A stretch of DNA of 64,000 nt from Membranipora membranacea (lineage: Eukaryota; Bryozoa; Gymnolaemata; Cheilostomatida; Membraniporidae). The position numbers were made by a program, and so were the translations under genes. Below, one piece after another: positions 13,557-25,424 of the stretch. Location of the stretch: positions 5,022,001-5,086,000 of the forward strand of contig OU612073.1 of NCBI GenBank assembly GCA_914767715.1, in the 5' to 3' direction. Under the pieces are notes generated by a model. It made no database searches and was not told the origin of the DNA. It was given only the letters and a program-made list of their open reading frames with translations. Positions within the stretch are counted from its first letter, which is position 1. Each line of letters begins with the position of its first letter.

Positions 13557-13836
13557 CCATATGCACTTCTAACTGCACCACACAAAGCTACCCTGAAGTT
13601 GTATTGTATAATTTGGTCTGCCGATTTTTAGAATTCTCTTTTGTCACAAGTGATGAGATTCGGATCTGAAGGTTCTTGTCAGCTTGTTGTAGTGCATGTG
13701 TACTTGCCAGCTCGCCAGGGTTATTGTTGAAGTATATATTGCATATTTATTCTGGTGAATTATAAGTCCAGGGACTTTTGTCCAGAAATTTGATGTGGAA
13801 TAACTATATCACAAAGCGAGCCTGAGAGAGTATCAG
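13557..13836 (-). pseudogene. Decayed last exon of a PMF gene
   Basis: The minus strand reads an acceptor (TATAG) followed by CTGATACTCTCTCAGGCTC, then the family landmarks ACTACAACAAGCTGAC, GATCCGAATCTCATCACTTG and GGCAGACCAAATTATACA. These match the last exon of PMF-A and PMF-B. The copy has an insertion of about 60 bp (around 13736-13795), other indels and no stop in place, so it cannot encode the module. The flanking intron (13837-13920) and 3' flank (about 13210-13550) also resemble those of A and B, so it arose by DNA duplication and not by retrocopying. Exons 1-4 of this copy were not found. Confidence 0.75.
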
Positions 13837-14079
13837 CTATAAAGAAAGTTCGAACCAGTTACGTGTTTGACACCATTTCATCCCAGGGATAACCCACTCC
13901 TATACGGGAACAGGCTAGTTAACAAATGTTGTCCTGTTTACATAAATTTATGACCGGCTTAGTTGAAAACATAAACCATGGTACTATATTCTGTCCAAAA
14001 ATTTTGCCAAATGGCAAATCATCAAACAATTTGGGAAAATTGCAATTAGAGTAAGCTGACCTATACACCATGTTTCCAT

Positions 14080-14400
14080 GTGAGCTTCGAGGTCGACCTA
14101 GATCGAGCTGAGTTGTCACCTCTTGGCTCGATCTCAAAATATGCAGTCATTCCCATGGTAGAGCTGAGAAAAAAAACATCAAAAAAATCTGCCGCAGCCG
14201 TGATTTGAACCCCTGCCTCCCGCGTCAGAGTCTTTGATGCTAACCGCGAGCTCGCTATATTGCAAGCTGAAATGAGCGAGCTGAACGTTGGAGCTCAGGG
14301 CGACCTCGAAGGTAGTTCCATAGCTCGAAGCTAAGGCTAATAAGCCTCAGGTCGACCTCAGAACTACCATGGAAATGTAGTGATAGCTTCAAGCTATCTG
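14080..14400 (-). mobile_element. tRNA-derived SINE, family 1 (minus copy)
   Basis: The reverse complement has a tRNA-like head: GAGCTCGCGGTTAGCATCAA followed by a B box GGGGTTCAAATCACG. It then shares the body blocks of the plus copy at 12400-12690. The right part also carries an internal inverted GACCTCGA motif pair. Confidence 0.6.
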
Positions 14401-14589
14401 GTTATTTGATTTTCTTCTATTTCTTAAAACACTTTGTTGATTCCTTGCTTGCTAACTCCGACACAAAACTGAATTTAATTGTGTTATGCTCTTACCATAC
14501 CAAATATCCTGAAAGCTACTCTGTATACTCTGGTTGATAGAAAAAATTATTCTATGAAATCAAGTTGTCACATAACAAACCACATACCC

Positions 14590-14735
14590 AAGCATGGGTA
14601 GCTCAATATTAGTTTGCCCTAGGGGCGTGGCTGCAACATCTGTGCCAGGTTGCTCTCCGATTGTAAGCAGGTCGGAGCACACCTGGGGGAAGGTATGGAG
14701 CTCTACCAACTGAGCCACCTCCTACTTATATTCAC
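14590..14735 (-). mobile_element. tRNA-derived SINE, family 2 (minus, partial)
   Basis: On the minus strand an A-box-like GTGGCTCAGTTGGTAGAGC is followed by CAGGTGTGCTCCGACCTGC and GGAGAGCAAC. The complete copy at 62850-63065 has the same A box and body blocks. Here the B-box part is missing, so the copy is internally deleted. Confidence 0.55.
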
Positions 14736-14989
14736 CAAAGGGAGTTGTGAGCCGCTGCTAGGACCACTGTCTTTCCAGCTTATCAGCATTTCTTTCCTTG
14801 TGTTAGTCACAAAAGAACTACACGCTGGAGATATATAAATCTGAAAGTGCTTTGGGCTGAAGTAACCATTCATAAAAGCCCCCCGAGATAAATCCAAGCT
14901 CATGCCGCCTGCAACTCCAATTCTCTCAGAACTGCAGTTCAAAATTGTGATACTCCGTAATACAACCGATACCCTATATGACAGTGTGG

Positions 14990-15060
14990 CACGGTGGTAT
15001 AGTGGTTAGGATTCAGGCTTCTCAATCTGAGAGTTGTCTGTTCGAATTATGAACACTACC
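14990..15060 (+). other. tRNA-Glu-like sequence (pseudogene or SINE head)
   Basis: GGTGGTATAGTGGTTAGGAT is a good A-box/D-arm, and CTGTTCGAATTATG is a weak B box about 35 bases downstream. The anticodon arm does not form a clean 5-bp stem with a 7-nt loop and the acceptor ends pair poorly, so a functional tRNA gene is unlikely. Confidence 0.4.
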
Positions 15061-15112
15061 CATGCCGCTAATAGATGTGAGGTCTTCATACATAACCCTA
15101 GCTTACGGAATA

Positions 15113-16955
15113 GCAATTAAACAACTAGGTGGATCAATTTTATTCATGTATCAAATTATTCTCTGATTCTTCAGCTCCGTAATGATGTGCTTCTTTAGAA
15201 AATTGGTCCACTCTTAGTGCATTTTATATCTTTCGCAGTAGAGGCCTTCCCGAAAACGCTCGCATAAAATTAACCCTGAAAAGGCTAACTTTTTGTGACG
15301 TCAGGGAGCTGTTTGAGTGATCAGCCTATTGTAAAATCAAAACAAACAGAGCTATCTTGTATTCAGTACAGCAGAAAAATTGCAACCTCATGGAAGGGCA
15401 GTGGCATCCCAATCCCCAAATTTGAGATATGATGGTCTAAAAAGTCAGCTTAATTGTGTGATTTCTGCAATGTAGGTCAACACAGAGCACCAAACTAAGG
15501 CTATATTGTGTAGTAAGGTATTCTATGAATGGCCCCCATTGAATACAATCCACTGGCTAAGTAAACAAACTTGGAATTTTATATTACAACAAGCACGGGG
15601 GGGGGGGGGGCGGGGGAGGTAAGACGCAGGTCAGATAATAAAATAATCCAGCGATAGCTGAGTCATCGGCTGCACAAAGTTTGTGAAAATAAGGCGAAGG
15701 GAAAGGAGATCAAGAATTTTTAGACTTTAGCATTCCAATATGTTATAGCTTTAGACTTTAGATAAAGCTTTAGACATTAACTGTGTTACTGTTCTCCTAT
15801 TCTTGAAACTGACCAGCTTATAGTATGCCTTATGTATAATTATGTGAACTTGAGTAAAAACTTTCGGTGAGAACCTGCTGTTTGGCATCCATTATATATT
15901 TATGATTGGAGATTTTTAATTGATAAAACTTTATCAGCAGACAAAAATTCTATGTGATGATAAAATTCTAAATAATGTGCTGGGTAGATGGCGAGCCGAG
16001 GTAAATCCGAAAAATACTGTGCTGCGGCTAACTGTGACAAAGATTCTTGATTTTTTGTAAAAAATGGCCAGAACGCAACACATCAACCAAAAATTTTTGC
16101 TGGTTATGTAAATCAAAATCTATTTGTCATCAATTATTGTAATGTCCATTGAAATATTAATGTCATTCCGCTTGAGAAACAAGCCTACCTCTGCATGCAT
16201 ATCCTCCACGGTCAGTTCTTGTGAAGAAACATATTCCTTTACCATTAGTTGCCTGCCCTATTCCCCTAGAATGGCCCCAGAAGCTTCATCTTCTGAATCA
16301 ACAGATTCGTCACTTAAATAACATCAGTTATCTGACGATATTATTGCCATCGAAATATTTTGCCCAAAACTAAAGGTCGTAAATTTGATAGCATGTGTTG
16401 AAAAGTGTTGACAAATTGATTGTTGCTAATAAAACTAACTCTGGCTTTGTGAATTGGGGCTTGTATCATTCTATGGTCATGGATGTTTATACGATGAGCA
16501 TATCACAGAGTAAGGATATATCCTTACTCTGAGCATATTTTGCAGCCATCGATGAGGTAATTTATTATGGACCGCAATAATGTTTGTTTTGACAGCAATG
16601 TGATATTTTATGTGGGGAGAGCCTTGTCAAAGATTATAAAACATTGGCCATGTAGACATAACCGCATCCACTAGGATACTGTGTGTAGTCAACAAAGATG
16701 TTGATGCGTGACCTATTTAGCTAAAGTTGTTGAGGAATTTCTATCAGCACAGGGCACTAACAGCTCTGTGACATCAAATATCACACCCTTTTCAGGTTAA
16801 TTTTATGCGAGCGTTTTTTAGGAAGGCCTCTACTGCGATAGATATATAATGCACTTAGAGTGGACCAATTTTTTAAAGAAGCATATCATTACGGAGGTGA
16901 AGAATCAGAGAATAATGTGATGCATAAGTAATATTGAGCCACCTAGTGGTTTAAA
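15113..16955. mobile_element. DNA transposon with about 200-bp terminal inverted repeats
   Basis: About 15113-15325 and 16755-16955 are inverted repeats. Matching blocks include CTCTGATTCTTCA, CCGTAATGAT, GCAGTAGAGGCCTTCC and CGCTCGCATAAAATTAACC. The interior (about 1.4 kb) has no intact transposase. A start at 15988 opens 20 codons with the Cys spacing KYCAAANC before a stop, and the minus strand near 16260-16320 reads an acidic stretch (SDESVDSEDEASG). These may be relics of a THAP-type transposase, but this is weak. A 14-base G run lies at 15597-15610 and a 26-bp perfect palindrome at 16506-16531. Confidence 0.75.
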
Positions 16956-17447
16956 GTGTACATTAAAATTATTTTTTGTAGGCAGAGACAGCTTCAATTT
17001 TATATGGCTTGAATATTTGGTATACTCAATAATATTAAATACTTCCAAAGTTTGGAAAGGAGATGATAGATTTATTTTTGTTAAAAATAATAAGTAGTAG
17101 TAGGTGTCTGTCAATTTAAAACATTGTCATGAAACAGAAACAAACATAGCTATATTAACCATGCCAGTAAATCAAAGTGAACACTGGATGGAGCTGGTGA
17201 TAGGGTATATGGGATTTATCAAAAAGATAATTTTTGAAAAGTACACAAACTCTCATCAATGCCAAAGGTAGAAGTGACCCAAAAGTTTGATAAAACAAAG
17301 AAATACAACACATTCATAATGTATGATATCCTAGACATTCAATCGATAAAAAGAATATTATGTTACTGAATCTATCAAGTGTCGCAACAAATTGTGTTTA
17401 CAACAAAAATCGCTGGTACACCACACACTTTGAAACATCAGCTTATT

Positions 17448-19366
17448 TCACCCATAAACTGCTATGTATTCCATACAAAGATGCTCTGAAGATGTAGCAT
17501 TTGGTCTGCCAATTTTCAGAAATCTTCTGTAGTAAAAGTTGTCACAAGTGATGAGATACGGATCTGAAGTCGCCGGTCCACTAGTTGTAGTGCATGTGTA
17601 CTCGCCAGGGTTTTTGTCAAAATCTGATCTTGTAGTAGCCAGCTCAATAAGTAGATCTGAGAGAGTATCAGCAGCTGTAAAGAGATATTGAGCAAGTTAT
17701 ATGTGTAATCAGAAGGCTGGAAAAATAATGTAGGGTAAGAGACTTGCAAACAAACACTTTTTTTAAAGATATTTGATGGTTTGCATTATTCTATGGCTTG
17801 CTGTGTTGGACAAATGAACCTGGCTTGGTACGGTATTAATTCATACAACAATATCCCAATTACAAAGCCTCAAAACCTCGATCTCAGTCCTCTGATATAT
17901 AATCAAAACAGAAAGCACAAACTTTTGCTAACACCCACATTATTTTAAGGGCGGCAAAAACAATGGTGGTAATATTTGCGTTTTCTTTATGTTGACTGCG
18001 GCTTTTGATGTGCTGGTACAACATCAATGATAACAATAAAAATCACTACGTTATTGAAAATTAATAATAATTTAAAAATCAAATTACCATTATAAGCTTG
18101 GGAGATGCTAATCTGTTTAACTGTATTCTGTTCTGACGATCTCAATTCCAGGATCACATAGGGCTCCTGAATAGAGGAAACATAAAAATAATTGAAACAT
18201 CAGTTTTTTTCGATGCAAAATCAGGCCCCTTTTAAAAGCTTCATCAGGAGGGTTCTGATAGGCCCAAATGTGTCAGCGTGTATGTTTGAGTTGCTTACAG
18301 AATACCCAATATAGTAAATTAACCATACTGAATCATCATATCTCAAGATAGAATGTAAATTTCTAGAGGAGTAGCGTGTATGCAGGCACAAAAGTCTCAA
18401 AAGCTCACCTGAATATTACTTTCCCACTCAGCGCAGCATCCAAACGCAGAGAAATAATAATACAACTCAATGAAACAATCATCCTTGTTGTCAACCTCCT
18501 TGGAAACGCTTCGTATATCATCTGAAAAAACCATGAAAAATAAATCAGTTTTTCCGCTCGCTGCAGTAGACTATATTGACTTCAATGATATGATGATTTA
18601 GTGGAATCCCTCTAAAACTCATAACTGCCTTTAGTGACTTATTTGTGCATCTCGCTTGAAGAAAAATGAAAAGTTATGTAGCAATTCTTCAGCAGTCACA
18701 TTTTATGTATGCTTAACCGCTTGTTGATCTTTTTATGAAGAGCGCAATGTCTTCAATCAATCACACTTGCCTTAAAATAGGGTAGAGGTAAAAGTAGAGT
18801 GTACAACGAACCTCCAAAACATTCCATCAATTATTTTGATTTCTCCTTCAAAGAATTAATATTGTTGAAAATTTGATTTTACCAAGCAAGGCAAACATGA
18901 TTAATTTAACAACCGTATGAGATTAACAAAACTTACAGATATATATTGGAGGATAATGTGGGGGTGTTGAAGTTAGTGTTGTTGTTGGTACAGATGTTGT
19001 TGTGGTTGTTGTAGTTGGTGTGGTTGTTGTAGTTGGTGTGGTTGTTGTAGTTGGTGTGGTTGTTGTAGTTGGTGTGGTTGTTTTAGTTGGCGTGGTTACT
19101 GTAGTTGTTGTAATGGTGGTTGGTGCTGCCTCTGCAGAAGTATAGACAATCAGGTCGTTTTCCGAGCACGGATCCACTAAATCGGAATTGGAAATCTTAC
19201 ATTCACCAGTAGCAGTGTTGAATGACACTCCGTAACAGACTGCTGCACCAAACAGACAGTTAGGGATACATTGATTGAGTGAATCAGCTTGTTTGGTCCT
19301 CTGGGTATTCCTTAAACAAAATCCATCCTCATAGCGCGACAGCCATTGACTTAAAGAATAACCACT
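17448..19366 (-). CDS. PMF-B: divergent PAN-mucin-F5/8C-like protein (first exon not found)
   Basis: Four coding exons on the minus strand: 19366-18937, 18521-18409, 18166-18088 and 17674-17448 (stop TGA); 849 nt, all in phase. The PAN-like domain keeps six Cys (AVCYGVSFNTATGEC). The mucin part repeats a Pro-Thr unit of six residues. The lectin-like module is divergent: exon 3 loses two codons; exon 4 is 79 nt instead of 91, which removes four codons and the conserved Pro-Leu/Gly-Trp end; its donor is GTAATT; the last exon gains one codon. The sequon RPNAT and terminal VYG remain. No 63-72 nt signal exon was found between 19370 and 21190, where a LINE tail sits. The gene may be a diverged functional copy or one that lost its first exon. 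Confidence 0.7.
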
Positions 19367-19825
19367 CTGTAAAAATAATAACGCCATAGTTAATTTACGT
19401 TAGATTAGATATGGGCACCATATGAATTAATATCAGCTAAATATTCCTGCAGCATGCATGTTTTTTTGAATCAAAGATAAACAGAATTTTCCCAGATATG
19501 TCTTGAGAGTTATGAATCCCTCAGTAATATTAGGCCTAATATGTATTTTTTTAAACCTGGTTTGACTGGTTAGTGACATTTTTAAAGCTTGCGAGGTTTA
19601 CAGCAGATGCAGATGAGATCACCGGGGGTGAGAAATAATCTGAGCTCCGCTGCCTCTTCTTATTATGCATCCAGTGGTATCTTCCTTGGCGAGATCATCT
19701 GATTTATATGTTACAGACAGGTGAGTGGGATAGTAGTCAACTAATCACACGAAGGTCATAGCCCTAATTCTACGATACAGTATGTGTAAACTAAAATAGT
19801 ACACATGAGCAGATGGCATGTATGT

Positions 19826-20113
19826 ATGTATGTGTATTGTATTGTTATCAATACTTGATAAAATTCATTGTTGTTTTGCTCTGTGATGCCATAAAATATA
19901 AAATAAATTATAAATAAAAAATATAAAAAGTATCTATAAAACGTCTAACTTATAAGATGGAATTAAACAGCCGAGCACACTCTGTTCGGAAACAGTTTTT
20001 TACGAATGTTCACTTGCTGCTTGGGAATACAGAATCTACCAGAGTGCAGTCTCACTAGCTCGATTGGTGGATCGAGGCTAGTATAGGTACGCAGACATTT
20101 ACTTTTAAAACGT
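19826..20113 (-). mobile_element. 5'-truncated non-LTR retrotransposon tail (copy 1)
   Basis: Nearly identical to 47947-48235, which encodes the C-terminal end of a LINE reverse transcriptase protein on the minus strand. The element 3' end (low coordinates here) abuts a short TGTA repeat, as is common for some LINE families. This copy is cut at about 20113, leaving only the last part of the open frame and the 3' UTR. Confidence 0.75.
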
Positions 20114-21190
20114 TATATACATTTCCTGTCAAATCTTTACAGAGGAGAGTGATGAGTTAATCTATCATCTCTTTGATGCCATTACAGTTAATTTAGGGTG
20201 TCAGGGTCCAACAATATTATAATGTGCTAGGTAGATGTATCATTGCATTGTCAAATAAACAAAATCATGGCGTGGTGCACAAAACTGTCTTCATCAATAA
20301 CCTAGATGTGAACCACTATATCAACAGCATACATAGACTCTGTACCCAATTCATCCGGTTGGCAATTTTCAGAGCGGATTCGCAAAAGGACTGGTCTTAT
20401 TGAATTGTGGAAACGGAAAGTCAGAATAATTATCCATCATACAATTGTCGAATCTGAATACTGATATACTTTGCAGAGAAATTTGTCAATCAGCGCTTGA
20501 AAAAATGTATTCGAAGTCTACCTTCTCGCAAATGTTTACATTTACACTGTTCTATAGTCCTTGACAGCTGTTGAGTTCACAGGTCTTAAATTTTTAAATA
20601 GCAGGACAAAGAGAGTTTATATAAGGAGTTGTCACTCGTGATTAACTTTTATTGTGTGTTAGTTATACGGACTTGGATGAACCCGTATGCTGCTAAAGCA
20701 GCATGTCAGCAAGGATGATGCTACATGCGCAAAATCTTTTGCTTAACATCGAAGATAAAAAGTTTCTTTCTCTACCTACTTCCCTACCTAAATGCAGATT
20801 ATGTCTGTATGTTGCAGAGAAAGATCATCGCAATGAACACTTGCAAAAATATACAGTGTATTCTCTTGTAATGAATAATGTATTATTGGGAATTTGATCT
20901 GCCTCGAATAACTGTTATAATATTGATTGAGTGTTTTAGGACAGACTCAGTAATTTCTCAGCCGACCAGCAGGTATTTGTAATTTAACCTTATTCATATT
21001 AACAACTTGGCCATAGTCCATATTTAACGCTGATTTTGGTTCATACAAAAAAACAATATCACGGTAATAAACTGTTAATTAAGTTTGTGCAACAATATAC
21101 ATCAATTAGATTGACAGAATGTTGAACATTTCTTAATTTCTCAACATTCAGCAGTGTATCTAAATTTCATTTGTCTTAATGTTCAGACTC
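20114..21190. other. Intergenic between divergent PMF-B and PMF-C
   Basis: The array switches from minus to plus orientation here. A TATATAAGG string occurs at about 20619 on the plus strand, but nothing ties it to a gene start. A CAG acceptor at about 21184-21186, just before the start codon of PMF-C, suggests an upstream 5' UTR exon within this stretch. No coding exon was recognised. Confidence 0.4.
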
Positions 21191-21197
21191 TGTAAAC

Positions 21198-23138
21198 ATG
21201 TCCGGGAAGTTTATCTACATCTGGGCTCTTGCCTTCATCTTGTCCTGTAACCACTGTGAATCTGTGAGTAGATTGAGAATAACAACAATAATTTACTCTA
21301 TTTTTACACCTTTTTTAAATATGTTTTGTTGACAGTCGTAATCATTTTTGTAAATGTATCCATTGGGATGAAAACATAAGAAAGAATACAGTTGTCAGTA
21401 ACAAAAACCCGCCTTGTATGTCAGTGATACACTGATGCAGGTGACTCATAACTTTTCATCCCTCTGAAAATGTAGAGATTTTTAGGAGAAAATCACTACA
21501 ATTCTCATTTGATGTGCATTTTGCAAGAGTTGATTCTTGAATGAGGCTGTTAGGGTAATAACATCATAGTTTCACTCCGCTCTGTATTGACAACCACCTC
21601 GATTTGAAAGGTGAAATCTACGACTCTTATCTGATGACCTAAGCTATTTTTTACTAAACACATCATAAGTCATGCGAAATTTACTCCGGACTCCTGACTT
21701 TATGATGAAGGAAATGGTCATTACACTAGACAAATTGAATGATAAATCAATATCACAAAGACAGGCCCCACTGGAAAATATTGTGTTTTATTTTACTCAA
21801 ATTCTTATGAAGTTTCCTTGTTTGTCTCAGCCTTGCTAATGGTCACACTTACATTGTACTAAGGCGTACTTGATCAGTAGTATTGAGAAATTACTTATCA
21901 TCTCTAATTAATATTTTATATGGTATAAGGTATTTTGATTAGGCATTGAGAGTAAAATAAAATTAAATGTTAGTGGGGTATAGTGGTTAATAGGAAATTA
22001 ATCCCTATCACATTGTTACAGATAATGGTATTACCATTTTACCACCAATTGGCAATGGGTCACTCAGTAGGGGCATTTTGCCAATTCTTTGAGAACATGA
22101 ACAAAACCATTATTAGCCTCGTTAATAAGCGATATATTGGAGTTGTGCCTTCCTTCTTTTCACATATCCTCTGGGTTTAGGCATGCCCAACCTGTGTTTT
22201 AATTGTTCAAAAAAATATAAATGGTTTTCAAAGTTAAGCCGATGTGTCCTAGAATTCACTACTGTTGTTTCTACCTAGCCTGTCATATCATTGCTATGTG
22301 TGTGACTTTGTTTGTTGGGCAAGATACACTGCAAAGATCTATCGGTTTTAATAATCTTTATTCTCATTGTGGGTTTTTCCGGTTCTGTTTTACAGCTTAC
22401 CTTTTACCTTTTGCCCGATGCTGGCTCAATTCTTCAGATTTATGTTCAGCTTTGTGATCAGCCAATATGTTGTTTAAAAAATTTATTCTGAAAATAACAA
22501 TTTTAAAATTGACAGTTGCTCTATTTTTCTCCGAAAAAATTGAAGAAAGCTTTTGTGTGCAGGGAGCCCCATACATCAAAGTCGATGTTTACCCATAGCC
22601 TCTCTGCTTATAATAACACATCTTTTTTGATGTTTTTTAGAGTGGATATTCCTCTAGTCGATGGCTCTCTCGCTATGAGGACGGATACTGTTTGAGAAAT
22701 ATTCAGAGTAAACACACAGCTAGTTCATTTGAACGATGTCTCCCGAGCTGTTTGCTGGATGCAGAGGCTTGTTACGGTGTCTCTTTCAACACTGCCACTG
22801 GGGAATGTAAGATTGCTAGTACTGATCTATTGGATGCATGTGTTGAAAGTGATCTGATTGTTTACACTTCTTCAGATACAGCACCAACCTCAACAACAAC
22901 CACAACATCCACAACAACCACCACACCAACAACAACCACTTCCACTACAACAACGCCAACAACCACAACAACAACACCAACAACCACAACAACACCAACA
23001 ACCACAACAACACCAACAACCACAACATCATTTGCCAATGGAACAACCACAACACCATTTTTCAACGGAACAGACACCAACAGAACAATGACCAACACCA
23101 CAATGACCAACACAACAGCACCAACAACAACTGTTTAA
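21198..23138 (+). CDS. PMF-C: secreted PAN-mucin protein without lectin module, 187 aa
   Basis: Two coding exons: 21198-21263 (22-residue signal peptide, core FIYIWALAFILSC) and 22641-23138 (stop TAA); 564 nt, intron phase 0. Residues 23-102 are the six-Cys PAN/apple-like domain (ACYGVSFNTATGEC). The rest is Thr-rich and ends with five Asn-X-Thr sequons (NGT, NGT, NRT, NTT, NTT), so both O- and N-glycans are plausible. The SPSYPALNIG end of other members and its splice donor are absent, and no lectin-module exon was seen downstream. The product would be a short secreted mucin-like protein. It may be a functional truncated form or a member that lost its 3' exons. Confidence 0.75.
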
Positions 23139-24272
23139 CAGAAGCAACAACAATATATCGGACTAATTTTAATTTGATCCAAACTTGAAAAAAATATTTT
23201 TACTTTATGACTGAAAAACACCCCGCCAAACGAAGTTATTGCTAAGACGAACTAGCAAGTTCGTAAAATAATTTTTACACCCAGTTTAGTGTTGTCAGGT
23301 AAAAGTTAAATCAAAACAAGCATATTTCATGTGTATTATATTATAATTACACTGAGTTGCCTCACCTGACTAGGAAAGAGGACAGCTCACAATAAACTGA
23401 GGCTCTCTGGGTGCACTGCTTCTAACAACTGTAAACAAATTTATGTTGTTTGATTTTCTGTTCCCAAGCTTTGTGAATATCTTTTACGTCTTTACTATTT
23501 TATTTCACAATGGATTTTTCTGTTTCAACAGTTTTGGGGATAGTGTCAAACAAACACTTATGTGAATGACAATGTTGATTTCAGTGGAAAATATATTAAT
23601 ACATGTTTGTCTTTATGTGCGTGCGCCACTTCGTTATTCAACTAATGGCTTGCAAGTAGCAGCCTGGTCAGTCCTCCCAGCCAATATGCTATTTATTGGT
23701 AACTTTGAGTTCTGAGTGATCTTAATCCAGTTAGCGGTATTAAATCTTTGAAGTAGTCAAGTTTGGAAAATTATCTATGACTTAAAATTCTACAGAATGA
23801 GAATAAGGCCAGCGTAGAATTTATTGTAGGATTCAGTTTGAGGTGATAAAAAAGTTTGTAATTGCAGATTTATTTGCACCAAGTATAATCTCAAACTCGA
23901 CAGTAACAATTATAATAATAGTAATAAAGAACAGTACAGTACAGTCAGCATCTCAGATACTATCTCTTGTCCTCTCATAATTTGTGAAATGTTTTCACAA
24001 CATACATGATTGTTGCTATTGGCTTTGGTTGTTGGTACAGTGCTATGTTATCACTCTCGAGAAATGTGATTGGTTGATGGTATACCTGGTTTCATAATAG
24101 GTAGGCAATTTATTGTTTTATTCACAATTAAATTTCTGCAATAATATTATTTATGATGTTTGTTACACAAATTCGCTGTATGCAGTGTTCTCCCATTATT
24201 ATAACTTTCTGATATTTATAGCGTAAATGCAACTCTGATTTTTATTCTTCTCGCAGACTGAACCAGGAAAAC
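23139..24272. other. Intergenic, no exon recognised
   Basis: No copy of lectin-module exons was found after PMF-C. Ordinary AT-rich sequence precedes a good pyrimidine tract and acceptor (TTCTTCTCGCAG) at about 24245-24256. Confidence 0.4.
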
Positions 24273-24338
24273 ATGCGCGGGATGTTTATCTTCTCGCTGG
24301 CTCTCGTCTTGATTCTATACTGTGATCACTGCGAATGT
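24273..24338 (+). pseudogene. Orphan PMF signal-peptide exon
   Basis: A 66-nt frame from ATG to donor TGT|GTAAGT encodes 22 residues (MRGMFIFSLALVLILY then CDHCEC). It is clearly related to the signal exons of PMF-A and PMF-C, including the preceding acceptor and the AACATG context. No PAN-mucin exon follows before the separate signal exon of PMF-D at 25425. It may be the remnant of a deleted gene copy, or an alternative first exon that could splice in phase 0 to the PAN exon at 26412. Sequence alone cannot decide. Confidence 0.7.
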
Positions 24339-25424
24339 GTAAGTAGATCAGTGTATGCGATGCCAATGCAATCATATATATCTCTATCAAAAGATTAATT
24401 ACGTAATTTGGGTTCAAAGAAGTACATAACATCTACCAATATATTTTTAATGGCTTAACATTTGTTTTCAACCTAGTAGATGAGTTATATTCTGGAGCGG
24501 CCAAAATTGATGTTGTCGATACGAAATACTAGATCATGATCAATGTTTTCATTCGAAAGTTACAAATTTTTTAGACAAGTATCTAATTATTTCAGAGTTA
24601 ACGCTGTTTTACAGTTTTCAATTTAGAACTTTATTGTAAAACTTCCAATAGCAATTGCAAACCATGATATTAATACAATCAAAGCATAAGATACTTTTAA
24701 AAATGTATCAAAATAATTATCGCTGGGTACTGTACCCATTAAGCGTTGCTACTGAGCCATGGGACCTTCATCGTATAACCTTACCTTTATTATCTATGAT
24801 AATTTTAAAATTAATATACCAAGAGGAAAATAAATGCTAAATGGTGAGGTGCGCACTTACAAACAATGTGCAGACAACATGTTTCGTAATCAAAGTGGTG
24901 AGAGCTGTTCATGTTTACAGCCTAAAACTGAAATCAATTTGTGATGCCTTGTGAGATTGAAAAGAGAGGCGATATATGCCCAAAGACTCAGCAAAGAAAC
25001 AAAGCAAACTCAAAGTGCCCTGCTAATTGACAGATAAACAATAGATTTCTGTCATCAATTTATTAATCACACGAACTAAATAATTTAAAACTCAGTTGAC
25101 ATTAATATTGATCATCAAGCACCTCCTCTGATGTGTCTTACCTTCGATAAACAAGAGACAGTTGTAACTGAAATTGAAATCACCAAAAGAAGACTTGTTT
25201 GAATAGATTGTCACATAAATGTGAGGAAATCAATTTTAATCTAAAAGTTTTATAGTTTTCTGAAACCTTACAGTTGCAGTGTTTTCTCAACCATGAAAAG
25301 ATGATTTGTAGACCCCTAAATATTATGATTTAAAACACCAACCGTCAGTCGATATTACAATCAGCTCATGGTATGATTTCTGTCTGTCCTGAAAGGCAGC
25401 GGCACACAAGTTACATTAGTTATC

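Noticed and set aside
14990-15060. Functional tRNA-Glu gene
   Set aside because: The A box is good, but the anticodon and acceptor arms do not pair properly and the B box is degenerate.
18923-19387. PMF-B starting at the ATG at 19387
   Set aside because: That ATG lies in the intron before the acceptor at 19367-19368 and gives no signal peptide. Paralogues show that the exon begins at 19366.
20703-20897. 64-codon frame upstream of PMF-C
   Set aside because: No family match, signal peptide or conserved splice context. Treated as chance.
22862-23113. Val-rich open frames on the strand opposite the mucin linkers (also at 26540-26749, 41604-41918, 44208-44459, 50523-50783)
   Set aside because: They are antisense readings of ACA/ACC repeats (TGT/GGT gives Val/Gly/Cys) and stop at the exon edges.
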